Below, piece after piece: positions 36,347 to 44,566 of a stretch of 64,000 nt of DNA. Source of the stretch: Companilactobacillus mindensis DSM 14500. GTDB lineage: Bacteria > Bacillota > Bacilli > Lactobacillales > Lactobacillaceae. The stretch spans positions 62,001 through 126,000 of the forward strand of contig NZ_AZEZ01000004.1 in assembly GCF_001434275.1 (NCBI RefSeq). The letters run 5' to 3'. A program made the translations under genes and the position numbers. Every line of letters begins with the position of its first letter. Position 1 is the first letter of the stretch. Below the pieces are notes generated by a model that saw only the letters and a list, made by a program, of their open reading frames with translations, ran no database searches and was not told where the DNA came from.

Positions 36347-36831
36347 ATTCTTTGATAAGTTTCGAAGGTATACGGATAGATATTTTTATCGTCCACGATA
36401 CCTTCTTTTTTTTCGGTCAATTTGAATTGATCATAGTCCAATTTAGTCATCTTTACATCGCCACTAAACTCATGGTCGATCTTGGTAACATACAAGCGGT
36501 CCACGTCATCCTTGAACAGATCAAAGATCCCCGCTCCACCGATCACCATCACTTCATCATCTGGCTGCACGAATTCTTTTAACTGGCTCTTGTCCGTGAT
36601 CAAAACGACTGATTCAGGAACTTGGTAATCCGGATTACGTGAGATCACAATATTCAATCGTTTTGGCAAAGGACCGTTGGGAAAACTCTCAAAAGTCTTT
36701 CGCCCCATCACAATGGGATGATTCATCGTCACATCTTTAAATCGTTTCATGTCATTGGGTAAGGTCCATGGCAAGTGTCCGTCAACGCCAATAACGTGAT
36801 TCTTAGCTTCTGCCCAAACAAAACTTATCAT
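36343..36831 (-). CDS. folA: Dihydrofolate reductase
   Basis: A 162-residue enzyme that reduces dihydrofolate to tetrahydrofolate with NADPH. The fold is clear: ISFVWAEAKNHVIGVDGHLPW (here split as ISFVWAEAKNHVIG and VDGHLPW), the substrate loop LPNDMKRFKDVT, MGRKTFESFP near 46, and the cofactor motif MVIGGAGIFD near 100. The ribosome site AGGAG overlaps the thyA stop codon, so thyA and folA are coupled: thymidylate synthase makes dihydrofolate, and this enzyme recycles it. It is convergent with the hemolysin III gene, with a 4-base overlap and no room for a separate terminator. Confidence 0.97.
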   Translation of the reverse strand: MISFVWAEAKNHVIGVDGHLPWTLPNDMKRFKDVTMNHPIVMGRKTFESFPNGPLPKRLNIVISRNPDYQVPESVVLITDKSQLKEFVQPDDEVMVIGGAGIFDLFKDDVDRLYVTKIDHEFSGDVKMTKLDYDQFKLTEKKEGIVDDKNIYPYTFETYQRI

Positions 36832-36841
36832 CTAAATTCTC

Positions 36842-37792
36842 CTAAACGGCAACCGGAGCCTTGATAGCTGGTTGCGGATTATAATTGGTCACCTTAATAT
36901 CGTCAACATCGATATCAAAAATGCTCTTGTCACTTTCGATCTCTAATTGTGGACCGGTTGTAGCTGTGCGGTTGAGTTGAGTTTTGACTTGCTTTAAGTG
37001 GTTGTCATAAATATGGGCATCCCCCAAAGTATGTACGAACTCGCCGACTTCTAAACCAGTTTCCCGGGCGATCAAATGCGTCAACAAAGCGTAACTAGCA
37101 ATATTGAACGGAACGCCTAAGAACAAATCGCCGCTTCTTTGATACAACTGACAAGACAACTTATTATCATTGACATAAAACTGGAATAACGTGTGACATG
37201 GTGGTAAGGCCATTGATGGCACATCTTCGGGATTCCAAGCACTGACAATCAAGCGCCGTGAATCAGGAGTTTTTTTGATCTGTTCAATGACATTTTTGAT
37301 CTGATCGATAAAACCACCGTCACGAGTTTGCCAATGACGCCACTGAGCCCCATAGACATCGCCAAGATTGCCATATTTTTTAGCAAATGCATCATCTGTC
37401 AAAATATTTTGATCAAACTTAGCTTTTTCGATTTTATAGGCTTGATTGAATTCGTCATCTATTAGTGAACGACGGCCAAAGTCAGTCATATCTGGGCCTT
37501 TGTAGTCAGCACTCTCAATGTAATTTTTGAAAGCCCACTCGTCCCAAATGTGATTCTTGTGCTCCAATAAATATTTAATATTCGTATCGCCATGCAAAAA
37601 CCACAACAATTCACTCTTGATCAATCCAAAAGGAATCTTTTTTGTCGTTAACAGTGGAAATGATTCTTGAAGGTCAAAGCGCATTTGATATCCAAAAGTA
37701 CTGATAGTACCTGTTCCCGTTCGATCGCTCTTTTGATGACCGTGTTCTAAAACATATCTTAAAAGATCCAAATATTGTTGTTCGTTATGCAT
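36842..37792 (-). CDS. thyA: Thymidylate synthase (ThyA), long lactobacillus form
   Basis: A 316-residue enzyme that methylates dUMP to dTMP with methylenetetrahydrofolate. The nucleophilic cysteine is in [13 protein letters not shown], the phosphate site is [19 protein letters not shown], and the N-terminal loop is [15 protein letters not shown] large insertion (about residues 88-140, containing [11 protein letters not shown] and [17 protein letters not shown]) is the feature known from the 316-residue L. casei enzyme, which supports a lactobacillus origin. The C-terminus ends APVAV as expected. Upstream is the ABC-F gene, and folA is downstream. Confidence 0.97.
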   Translation of the reverse strand: MHNEQQYLDLLRYVLEHGHQKSDRTGTGTISTFGYQMRFDLQESFPLLTTKKIPFGLIKSELLWFLHGDTNIKYLLEHKNHIWDEWAFKNYIESADYKGPDMTDFGRRSLIDDEFNQAYKIEKAKFDQNILTDDAFAKKYGNLGDVYGAQWRHWQTRDGGFIDQIKNVIEQIKKTPDSRRLIVSAWNPEDVPSMALPPCHTLFQFYVNDNKLSCQLYQRSGDLFLGVPFNIASYALLTHLIARETGLEVGEFVHTLGDAHIYDNHLKQVKTQLNRTATTGPQLEIESDKSIFDIDVDDIKVTNYNPQPAIKAPVAV

Positions 37793-37801
37793 GATATTCT
37801 C

Positions 37802-39700
37802 CTAAATAAATTGACCTAAGTATTCCCAACGATCCATCAATTCATCAGATTCTTTCGTCTTCTCATCGAGCTGGCGTTGGCAGTCCATTAATTTTTCATA
37901 GCCATTTTCTGGATCATTGAGTTCCTTTTTCAATTGTGCCATTTCATCGTCTAATTTTTCAATTTTTGGCTCCAATTTATTGAATTCCATCTGTTCGGCG
38001 TAAGTTAATTTCTTCTTAACGTCTGGTTTCTCAGCCGCTTTTTGCTTCGTTTCTTCATGCTTTTGTTCTTGAACCGCATGGTGCTTAGCCTGTTTAGCGG
38101 CCGTGGCCTTTTGTAGATAGTTGGAGTATGAATCGTAGCTCTCCTCAATTTCACCTTGACCTTCAAAGATCAATAATTTGGCAGCCACTTTATCCAAGAA
38201 GTAACGGTCATGGGAAACGGCCAAAACAGTTCCCTTGAAACTGTCGAGATAATTTTCAAGGATCGTCAAAGTTTCAATATCCAAGTTATTGGTTGGCTCA
38301 TCCAACAACAATACATTAGGTTGGTCCATCAAAATAGCTAACAAGTAGAGACGACGCTTTTCACCACCGGAGAGTTCTCTAATAAAGGCTCCCTGCATTT
38401 GGTGATCGAACTTGAAAGTGTCAAGCATTTGTGAGGCCGACATGTGTGAACCATCGTTGTTTTTAACCCCTTGACCGATCGATTCCAAATATCTGATCAC
38501 TCGTTTGTCAGGGTCCATATTACGCGTATGCTGCGTGTAGTAACCTAAGCGCACGGTTTGACCAGTCTTGATTTCCCCACTGTCTAGTGGCAATTGGTCA
38601 GCAATCGCATTCAAAAAGGTCGTTTTACCAGAACCATTGGCACCAGTAATACCGATGCGGTCGCCACGAGAAACTAAATAACTGAAATCCTTTAAGATCA
38701 CATGGTCTTTGAAGGCTAAATTAGCATCTTTGATGTCAAAAACATCATTACCTAAACGTTGTTGCGCAATATCGATCGACATTTCTTTTTGAACATCAGG
38801 TTTATCTTGCAAATCTTCCTTTAAGTCGTTGAAACGATCTTTTCTAGCTTGTTGCTTTGTTCCACGAGCTTTTACACCAGCACGCATCCACTTCAATTCT
38901 TGCTTGTAGAGTTGTGTCTTGTGGTGTTGTTCGGAGGCTAAAATATCCTCATTGTCAGCTTTTTGTTGCAAATACTTCTCATAATTACCGTCGTACTCAG
39001 TTACGTTACGATTTTCGAGTTCAAAAATACGGGTAGCTACTTCATTCAAGAAGTAACGGTCGTGGGTCACGAACAATACTGAGCCTTTATATTTGCTTAG
39101 ATATGACTGCAACCAGTCGATAGCTTCATAATCCAAGTGGTTGGTTGGCTCGTCTAAAATCAACAAGTCAGCATCAGAGATCAACGTCTGAGCTAAGGCA
39201 ACTCGTCTTTGTTGACCACCGGAAAGTTCGCCGATCTTTTTGTCCAATTCAGTGATGCCTAATTTATTGAGAATCGACTTGACGTCTGATTCCATTTGCC
39301 AAGCTTCGGCCGCATTCATTTTTTCTTGTAATTTGAAGAATTCGTCTTGGAGTTTAGCATCAGTCGAATTTTCATTGAATTTAGCGAGGGCATTTTCGTA
39401 TTGACGGATCAATTGGAAAACTTCGCCGCTACCATTGAATACAGAGTCGATAACCGTTGATTCTGCATCCAATTTAGGTTGCTGTTCCAAATAAGAGATC
39501 TTGTAGTCTTTGGGTTTTTCAATGTTGATCGTATTGAGGTCACTGGTGTTGACGATTCCATCCAACAGTGTTGTTTTACCAGTACCATTGAGTCCTAGAA
39601 GTCCGATGCGGTCGCCTTCATTGATCGTAAAAGTTACGTCAGTGAAAAGAGTTTTTTCACCGAATGATTTTGATGCGTTTGAGATATTTAAGGTTTTCAA
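37802..39700 (-). CDS. ABC-F family ATPase (ribosome-associated, Uup/YfmR-like)
   Basis: A 632-residue protein with two ATP-binding domains and no membrane segments. First domain: Walker A GLNGTGKTTLLDG near 36, signature LSGGQQRRVALA, Walker B LLILDEPTNHLD. Second: GANGSGKTTFLNA near 355, LSGGEKRRLYLL, LLLDEPTNNLD. The interdomain linker is charged (ELKWMRAGVKARGTKQQARK). A C-terminal coiled coil rich in K and E (about 545-632) is typical of Uup/YfmR-like members. ABC-F proteins act at the ribosomal E site; this may relieve stalls or confer mild drug tolerance. The start is a TTG with a GGTGA site. It heads the group with thyA and folA. Confidence 0.92.
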   Translation of the reverse strand: MKTLNISNASKSFGEKTLFTDVTFTINEGDRIGLLGLNGTGKTTLLDGIVNTSDLNTINIEKPKDYKISYLEQQPKLDAESTVIDSVFNGSGEVFQLIRQYENALAKFNENSTDAKLQDEFFKLQEKMNAAEAWQMESDVKSILNKLGITELDKKIGELSGGQQRRVALAQTLISDADLLILDEPTNHLDYEAIDWLQSYLSKYKGSVLFVTHDRYFLNEVATRIFELENRNVTEYDGNYEKYLQQKADNEDILASEQHHKTQLYKQELKWMRAGVKARGTKQQARKDRFNDLKEDLQDKPDVQKEMSIDIAQQRLGNDVFDIKDANLAFKDHVILKDFSYLVSRGDRIGITGANGSGKTTFLNAIADQLPLDSGEIKTGQTVRLGYYTQHTRNMDPDKRVIRYLESIGQGVKNNDGSHMSASQMLDTFKFDHQMQGAFIRELSGGEKRRLYLLAILMDQPNVLLLDEPTNNLDIETLTILENYLDSFKGTVLAVSHDRYFLDKVAAKLLIFEGQGEIEESYDSYSNYLQKATAAKQAKHHAVQEQKHEETKQKAAEKPDVKKKLTYAEQMEFNKLEPKIEKLDDEMAQLKKELNDPENGYEKLMDCQRQLDEKTKESDELMDRWEYLGQFI

Positions 39701-39715
39701 TTATTTCACCACTAT

Positions 39716-39749
39716 AAATAAAAAATTCCTCTACCCAAGTAGATAGAGG
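39716..39749 (-). terminator. Terminator after the 56-residue protein gene
   Basis: CCTCTA and TAGAGG arms (39728-39733, 39744-39749). The minus strand then reads ATTTTTT, just before the ABC-F gene. Confidence 0.6.
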
Positions 39750-39806
39750 TAATGTTACTTTTCAACAATTATTATTACATGTAAGCAGACGATTGTAAAA
39801 CATCAC

Positions 39807-39977
39807 TTAATATTGTTGGAGCTGGTCTACAGTGTAATACAGCTGCTGCGTGCCACCGAATCGTACCAAGAGCTTTTCATTCTTTTGATCATAAAAGACC
39901 ACTGCTCCAATTTGATCATGCATGCCATCTTTTTGGTCAACGATCTTTACCATTGTACCAATTTTTAAATCACCCAT
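39807..39977 (-). CDS. 56-residue small basic/beta protein, conserved-looking hypothetical
   Basis: Small gene. The ATG at 39977 is preceded by an excellent GGGGGAAAAA ribosome site. The peptide reads as a small SH3/KOW-like beta barrel: KIGTMVKIVDQKDGMHDQIG near the N-terminus, then AVVFYDQKNEKLLVRF and the end YYTVDQLQQY. The GxxVKIVD..G...G..G pattern resembles KOW-type RNA- or protein-binding modules, but this is inference from pattern alone. It lies between a terminator of the upstream hypothetical gene and its own terminator, so it is a separate transcript. Too short for most automatic callers. Confidence 0.65.
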   Translation of the reverse strand: MGDLKIGTMVKIVDQKDGMHDQIGAVVFYDQKNEKLLVRFGGTQQLYYTVDQLQQY

Positions 39978-39992
39978 TTTTTCCCCCAGTCT

Positions 39993-40038
39993 AAAAAAGG
40001 GACTTAGCTAATCAAAATTAACTAACGTCCCATTTTTT
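39993..40038 (-). terminator. Terminator of the 154-residue hypothetical gene
   Basis: GGGAC and GTCCC arms with partial inner pairing (TTAG/CTAA), and T runs on the minus strand, 4 bases after the stop codon. Confidence 0.7.
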
Positions 40039-40041
40039 TAA

Positions 40042-40506
40042 TTAAAGATCATTTTTATAAATATCATATACGGTATTCTCTGGATCGATTGAAATATAAA
40101 GGTTGCCAGTCTTTGATGAAATTGCTGATGATTGATAGGCGTTATCTAGTCCTTCGACATCCTTTTGCTTGAATGGGAAGTAAATTTGCATTGGTTCCTT
40201 GTCTTGGTCATCCTCAAAGACGATATCGCACTTTTCAATATCTTGATACTTAATGATACGGTTGAACATACCATCAGCCATAGCAGCAGTTGAAACATCC
40301 GTATCCTTAATATAATCAGCTTCTGGTAAGATCTCGATTCTGAAACGTTTGCATGGGTGAATCTCTTGCATACGTCCACCTTCGATACGTCCATAACTTG
40401 TCGTTACACGTGCGATCCAAACATCACTCATCTCACTGTGGCTAACTGTCCATGTATCGTCATTTCTAAAGTAGAATTTAAGTTCTTTAAAAACATGTTT
40501 AGTCAT
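40042..40506 (-). CDS. Conserved hypothetical protein, 154 residues
   Basis: A soluble 154-residue protein with no signal peptide or membrane segment. It is rich in D, E, K and aromatic residues: KELKFYFRNDDTW near the start, GGRMQEIHPCKRFRIEI near 44-60, DIVFEDDQDKEPMQIYFPF near 95-113, and a final SSKTGNLYISIDPENTVYDI. I do not recognise a family, although it looks like a lactobacillus core hypothetical. It lies 54 bases after cca on the same strand. The ATG has an AAAGGGTGA ribosome site, and a terminator follows the stop immediately. A possible enzyme or RNA-related role cannot be inferred. Confidence 0.8.
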   Translation of the reverse strand: MTKHVFKELKFYFRNDDTWTVSHSEMSDVWIARVTTSYGRIEGGRMQEIHPCKRFRIEILPEADYIKDTDVSTAAMADGMFNRIIKYQDIEKCDIVFEDDQDKEPMQIYFPFKQKDVEGLDNAYQSSAISSKTGNLYISIDPENTVYDIYKNDL

Positions 40507-40559
40507 AAAATCACCCTTTCAAGTCCTAAAATACTTACTGGTTTTATGATACCACAGCA

Positions 40560-41762
40560 TTATTGATTACTTAACAAATAATGTCTCAAATCACTGAAAT
40601 TGTTGGAAACGTTTCCTTCCACGACAGCACGCTCAATTTGGGACATCGATTTGCCGATGATCGGCCCTGGTTTGACCTCCAGGATCTCACAAATATCCTT
40701 CCCAGTTATTGCTAAATCATGACTACTTTTGATGGATATTTTAGCTACTTTTTCTTGCAAAGCTTGATAGTCAAATTCTTCTTTGAACATCTGACAAAGT
40801 TTGATCGTTCGAGTGAGATTATCGACGCCTAGTTTATAAATATTCCAAAGGTCAAAATCTTGATTTTCGAACAGATGCAGCATATTCAAAGTATTCAAAC
40901 TGACTTCACGCGTCTTGTTGGAAACTTTCCAATCTCGCAACAACTTATTGAATTCACCGTGATTAAGACTCAACACATAGCCAATAGCACTCCAAGCTTC
41001 TTCTTCGTCTGCAAACTTTTCGCCAGGTACTTGTAACAATTCGGTCAAAGCTTCCTTTTGAGCTTGAAAACCGGGGCAGTATTCACTGAGACTCAACTTG
41101 ATAAAATCTGCTAAACCAGTCTGCCAAGAGTTGCTGAGCATCATTTTGACGAATTCTTCCCGGATCCGTTCGACAGCAATTTTTTCCAACAGTGGCGCAT
41201 TGTCAGCGATGGCTTGAGCCGTTTTATCCTCGATCTTGAAATTCAACTGAGCTTGAAAACGGACAGCCCGCATCATTCGCAAGGCATCTTCATGAAATCT
41301 AGCTTCAGCTTGACCGACGGCCCTGATCGTCTTTTTATCTAGGTCTTTGAGACCAGCAAATTTATCGATCACATTACCGTGAATATCGACCGCTAACGCA
41401 TTGATCGTAAAGTCGCGGCGTTTCAAATCGTCTTCTAAAGATCTTACGAAAGTTACTTTATCAGGCCGACGATAGTCTTGGTAGCCTGACTCCGTTCGAA
41501 AGGTCGTGATCTCATAAGAATCATCCCCTATCAAAACGGTCACCGTTCCGTGCTGAATTCCAGTATCGACTGTCCGCTTGAAAATACTCTTAATTTCTTC
41601 TGGATAAGCGCTGGTAGCAATGTCAACATCATGGATCGGCAATCCCAATATATGATCTCGCACACTTCCCCCGACAAAATAGGCTTCATATCCGGCCTTT
41701 TCAATTTCTTCTAACACTGGCAATGCTGCTTGAAAGTCTGCAGGAAGTTGTTTGATTTGCAT
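40560..41762 (-). CDS. cca: CCA-adding tRNA nucleotidyltransferase (class II)
   Basis: A 400-residue enzyme that builds or repairs the CCA end of tRNA. The nucleotidyltransferase head shows YFVGGSVRDHILGLPIHDVDIA (FVGGSVRD and HDVDIATS carry the metal-binding acids), then RRDFTINALAVD and FHEDALRMMRAVRF. The helical body and tail follow. One polypeptide has all parts, so it is the single-enzyme form seen in lactobacilli. The ATG has a TTGAGGT ribosome site. Upstream is an 800-base gene-poor region with divergent plus-strand elements. Confidence 0.96.
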   Translation of the reverse strand: MQIKQLPADFQAALPVLEEIEKAGYEAYFVGGSVRDHILGLPIHDVDIATSAYPEEIKSIFKRTVDTGIQHGTVTVLIGDDSYEITTFRTESGYQDYRRPDKVTFVRSLEDDLKRRDFTINALAVDIHGNVIDKFAGLKDLDKKTIRAVGQAEARFHEDALRMMRAVRFQAQLNFKIEDKTAQAIADNAPLLEKIAVERIREEFVKMMLSNSWQTGLADFIKLSLSEYCPGFQAQKEALTELLQVPGEKFADEEEAWSAIGYVLSLNHGEFNKLLRDWKVSNKTREVSLNTLNMLHLFENQDFDLWNIYKLGVDNLTRTIKLCQMFKEEFDYQALQEKVAKISIKSSHDLAITGKDICEILEVKPGPIIGKSMSQIERAVVEGNVSNNFSDLRHYLLSNQ

Positions 41763-42029
41763 ATAAGTACCTCAATTCTATGATATTAGTTGTGAAAATT
41801 TTATTAGTTACCTTTTATTATATACCAAGTCACAAAATCCTTTGAAAAATCTTCTTAGGCCACTTTTGGACGTTGACTTCAAGCTATTTGACTCCAAAAT
41901 AGTTAGAATAATTTGTCCTGAAAGCCGTCAAATATGACAAAATTATATATAATGGAGTCAGCAAGGATGTGAAAGAACACTAGACGATAGTATCAACGCA
42001 AAAATAATGATTTCTAGTATTCGGTAGAT

Positions 42030-42173
42030 ATGGTAAACATAATACTTTTGATTTCTCTAATCGGCGTTTGGATCGGGACTGTCGTTGGTCTAGATTGGTT
42101 GACCTTCTCAGCACTTCTGCTCAACTCAATTGTTTTACTTATCAGCATGGTAGCTGGTAAAGAAAAGAAATAG
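42030..42173 (+). CDS. 47-residue two-span membrane peptide upstream of the tandem RNA elements
   Basis: Small plus-strand gene with an ATG at 42030. The peptide has two hydrophobic segments (ILLISLIGVWIGTVVGLDW and FSALLLNSIVLLISMVAG) and a KEKK end. The ribosome site is weak (GGTAGAT). A promoter-like TATAAT lies about 80 bases upstream (near 41948). Its stop codon overlaps the first base of the tandem structured elements at 42172, so it would be on the same transcript, which ends at the terminator at 42464-42503. The coding call is moderate: topology and frame are good, the ribosome site is poor. Confidence 0.45.
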   Translation: MVNIILLISLIGVWIGTVVGLDWLTFSALLLNSIVLLISMVAGKEKK

Positions 42174-42297
42174 AGAGCGAAACAAGCCCGCTTAGATTCC
42201 GAGCAATTTCCTAGACCTAGAAATTAGTTGCCCGATTTTGGCAGATGATTTTTAGGTTGTAGAAATGCACAGGAATCTGGCTTGTGTAGCTCGTTTC
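42172..42297 (+). ncRNA. Structured element, tandem copy 1
   Basis: A 126-base element that folds into one long hairpin with conserved internal loops: outer GAGC/GCTC, then AGATTCC (42194-42200) with GGAATCT (42272-42278), then ACCTAGAAAT (42215-42224) with ATTTTTAGGT (42248-42257, one G-T pair), and apex TGCC/GGCA. It starts with AGAGAGCGAAA and ends with GTGTAGCTCGTTT, as copy 2 does. From memory it resembles the Lactobacillales Lacto-2 class of RNA motifs; only a covariance-model search can settle that. Confidence 0.7.
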
Positions 42298-42300
42298 AAT

Positions 42301-42424
42301 AGAGAGCGAAATAAACTGGGTAACTTTTGAGTATTTGCCTAATCTTCCAGATTGCTTGCCGACTTTGCAAGTGATTTGGAAGATGTAGCAAAACGTAGAA
42401 AGTTGGTTTGTGTAGCTCGTTTTA
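42301..42424 (+). ncRNA. Structured element, tandem copy 2
   Basis: Adjacent copy in the same orientation. The ends match copy 1 (AGAGAGCGAAA ... GTGTAGCTCGTTT), but the paired interior is different and still complementary: AACTTT (42322-42327) with AAAGTT (42399-42404), ATCTTCCA (42342-42349) with TGGAAGAT (42377-42384), apex CTTGC/GCAAG. Sequence change with kept pairing is direct evidence for a selected RNA structure. Confidence 0.7.
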
Positions 42425-42463
42425 GAAAGCAGACTAACACGGTCAGTTTTCGAATATTAACAT

Positions 42464-42503
42464 AAAAGCCACTGATTCTAAACTGGAATCAGTGGCTTTT
42501 TTT
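42464..42503 (+). terminator. Strong terminator of the tandem-element transcript
   Basis: Arms AAAAGCCACTGATTC and GGAATCAGTGGCTTTT with a short loop, followed by TTT on the plus strand. It can also serve the convergent nhaC gene. Confidence 0.88.
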
Positions 42504-42559
42504 GAATCAAACGGAAAGATTTAACTTCTAATCCGCATTTTTTATTTGCATAAGACAAA

Positions 42560-43981
42560 TTAATTATTGATTGGTTCAGAAACTTTGACCATCTTAACAT
42601 TTTTGACATGACTCTGGTCGTAATTTTTACCAAAGACAAACGCGAAGATCACCGTCAATAGTGGATTCAGCCAAACATAGAAAGCACATGAGATGAAGAC
42701 GACGGGACTAACACCTAAGACGCCGGAGATAAAGATTCCGGTAACACCCCAAGGAACCAAAGCATTGATATCGGCACCACCACTGGCAAGTACACGCAAA
42801 AGGTATTCGGGTTGGATGCCTTGTTTCTTAAAGTTATCTCTAAAAGTTGTTCCAGGAAGAATGATTGAAATGTATTGTTCACCAACTAAAAAGTTGACAC
42901 CAATAGCACTGATCATTGATGTGAGGATCAATTTACCTGGTGTATTGACTTGATTGTTCAAACGACCGATCAAATTGTCAACGACACCCATTTTGATCAA
43001 AACACCACCTAGCGTTAAAGCTACTAGAATTAAGGAAATACTGCTGAGCATGCTAGTGATACCACCACCGCTGACAATAGCGTTGATTTTTTTATCAGCT
43101 GAGTTCAATTGGAAACCATTCATGATTTGGTCACTGATCGTTTTAACAGTTGGGTGGTCAATGAAGATGTGCATGATGATTGCTGCAACTGAACCGGCTA
43201 AAAGTGTAGGAATAGCTGGAATTTGAATGATAGCACAGAAGATCAAAACTGCGATTGGAATCAACATCCATGGTGAGATGAAGAAGTTAGCATTCAAGGC
43301 ATTGATGATGTGGTGTACCGAACTCATATTAGGATTGGCTGACGTGTGACCAGCAATCAAGAAAATAATGGCGGTAATAGTAGCTGCGGGTAAAGCAGTG
43401 TGGGAAATGGTTCTGATGTGGTCAAAAACATTGTCAACTCCAGCAATTCCAGTAGAAAGATTGGTTGTTCCAGAAAGTGGCGACATATTGTTTCCGAACA
43501 AAGCACCAGATACAATTGAACCGGCGGTCAAAGCAACGTTGATGCCCATAACTTGGCCGATACCCATGAAGACGATACCTAAGGTACTGATAGTCGTAAA
43601 TGAACTACCGACGATGATACCGACTAAACAGCAACTGACAAAGACTGTAAATAAGAAGAAACGGACATTCAATAATTCAAGACCGTAGACCATGATCGTA
43701 GGAATAACCCCGGACATTGACCATGCTGAAACTAATACCCCGATCATGATGAAGATGATCATTGGGATGATACCTGGCTTAACTCCTTCAGTGATGCCAT
43801 CTTGTAGTTCCTTCCACGAGAAACCGCGAAACCTTCCGTAAAACAGTAACAAAGTAAATGTTAGTAAAATTGGAATTTGAGGAGTCATCTTCCAAGCAAT
43901 CATCATGGTTCCTAACATTCCAAACATGACTAACATAATGATCAAACTTTCAATAAACGTTAAACGACTTGCTTTTTTCAT
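42560..43981 (-). CDS. NhaC-family antiporter, probably a tyrosine-linked transporter
   Basis: A 473-residue membrane protein of the NhaC family with about 12 spans. The family block SIVSGALFGNNMSPLSGTTNLS is present in parts (SGALFGNNMSPLSGTTN), as is SFTTISTLGIVFMGIGQ. NhaC members exchange Na+ for H+ or act as amino-acid antiporters. The leader carries a T-box with a UAC (Tyr) specifier, so expression should rise when tyrosyl-tRNA is uncharged. I therefore infer uptake of tyrosine or a related compound, as proposed for other T-box-controlled NhaC genes. Start 43981 is chosen over an upstream GTG because GGGTGA lies just before it. Confidence 0.88.
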   Translation of the reverse strand: MKKASRLTFIESLIIMLVMFGMLGTMMIAWKMTPQIPILLTFTLLLFYGRFRGFSWKELQDGITEGVKPGIIPMIIFIMIGVLVSAWSMSGVIPTIMVYGLELLNVRFFLFTVFVSCCLVGIIVGSSFTTISTLGIVFMGIGQVMGINVALTAGSIVSGALFGNNMSPLSGTTNLSTGIAGVDNVFDHIRTISHTALPAATITAIIFLIAGHTSANPNMSSVHHIINALNANFFISPWMLIPIAVLIFCAIIQIPAIPTLLAGSVAAIIMHIFIDHPTVKTISDQIMNGFQLNSADKKINAIVSGGGITSMLSSISLILVALTLGGVLIKMGVVDNLIGRLNNQVNTPGKLILTSMISAIGVNFLVGEQYISIILPGTTFRDNFKKQGIQPEYLLRVLASGGADINALVPWGVTGIFISGVLGVSPVVFISCAFYVWLNPLLTVIFAFVFGKNYDQSHVKNVKMVKVSEPINN

Positions 43982-44019
43982 ATTTATCACCCTAATTTTT
44001 CCCTAATCTTTGATTACTT

Positions 44020-44142
44020 TTAACACCAGTTGAGGCTTTGATAGGGACGGTAAAGGTAATTTCTTTTAGCTTCTTTAACTTCATTTTCATTAAGGATCTG
44101 ACTGAATGTGGCTTGCATTCTCAGTTGTTCAAAAAATTTCAT
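44020..44142 (-). CDS. 40-residue peptide between Tyr T-box and nhaC
   Basis: Small gene. The ATG at 44142 has an ideal AAGGAGGAAACGAAC leader, which is strong evidence that it is translated. The peptide is soluble and charged in the middle (MKFFEQLRMQATFSQILNEN, then EVKEAKRN) and ends in YLYRPYQSLNWC, with three tyrosines close together. It lies 37 bases after the T-box terminator and 38 bases before nhaC, so it is controlled by the same riboswitch. It could be a leader peptide that senses tyrosine, a partner of the transporter, or a conserved regulator. I recognise no family. Confidence 0.7.
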   Translation of the reverse strand: MKFFEQLRMQATFSQILNENEVKEAKRNYLYRPYQSLNWC

Positions 44143-44178
44143 GTTCGTTTCCTCCTTCAATTCGTATCCCAGGGTATA

Positions 44179-44388
44179 AAAAAAGCGTCCCTGCATTATA
44201 TGCAGGGACGCTTTTTTGCGCGGTACCACCCAAAATTCAAATGGATAGACTAGTCCATTTGCTCTTTATTCCCGAAACGTGGGATACGTGATCTGATTTT
44301 GTATTTTATGAAGATACCCTGCATGGCTCGCACCGACCGCCAATTCTCTGAACACCGAGGTATTTCACTACTTGCGTTAAAATCAAAA
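44179..44388 (-). promoter_or_regulatory. Tyr-specific T-box riboswitch
   Basis: On the minus strand: stem I with the AGAGA-type motif (CAGAGAATT) and the distal GGTGCGAGCC loop, the specifier loop with UAC (44301-44303) flanked by the GATTT/AAATC stem, stem III (CAAATGGA/TCCATTTG), and the antiterminator T-box TGGTACCGCG (44219-44231 region). A strong terminator (AGCGTCCCTGCA stem, then T run, 44179-44217) follows. Uncharged tRNA-Tyr should favour readthrough into the 40-residue peptide and nhaC. Confidence 0.9.
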
Positions 44389-44504
44389 TCAATTTATGTA
44401 TGTAATATTAGCAGTATTTTTTTAGAATGCAAGAGTTATATTAAAAAAAGTCACATATTTTTAATGTTTCTAATTTTTAACTTTAGTTATACAACTCTAA
44501 AAAA

Positions 44505-44541
44505 ATAAAACCGCTAGCCCAAATCCAAGCCAACGGTTTTA
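44505..44541 (-). terminator. Terminator of the TPR protein gene
   Basis: AAAACCG and CGGTTTT arms with partial inner pairing and a T run on the minus strand, 26 bases after the stop. Confidence 0.65.
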
Positions 44542-44566
44542 CAAAATAAGCATCTATATTGATTTT

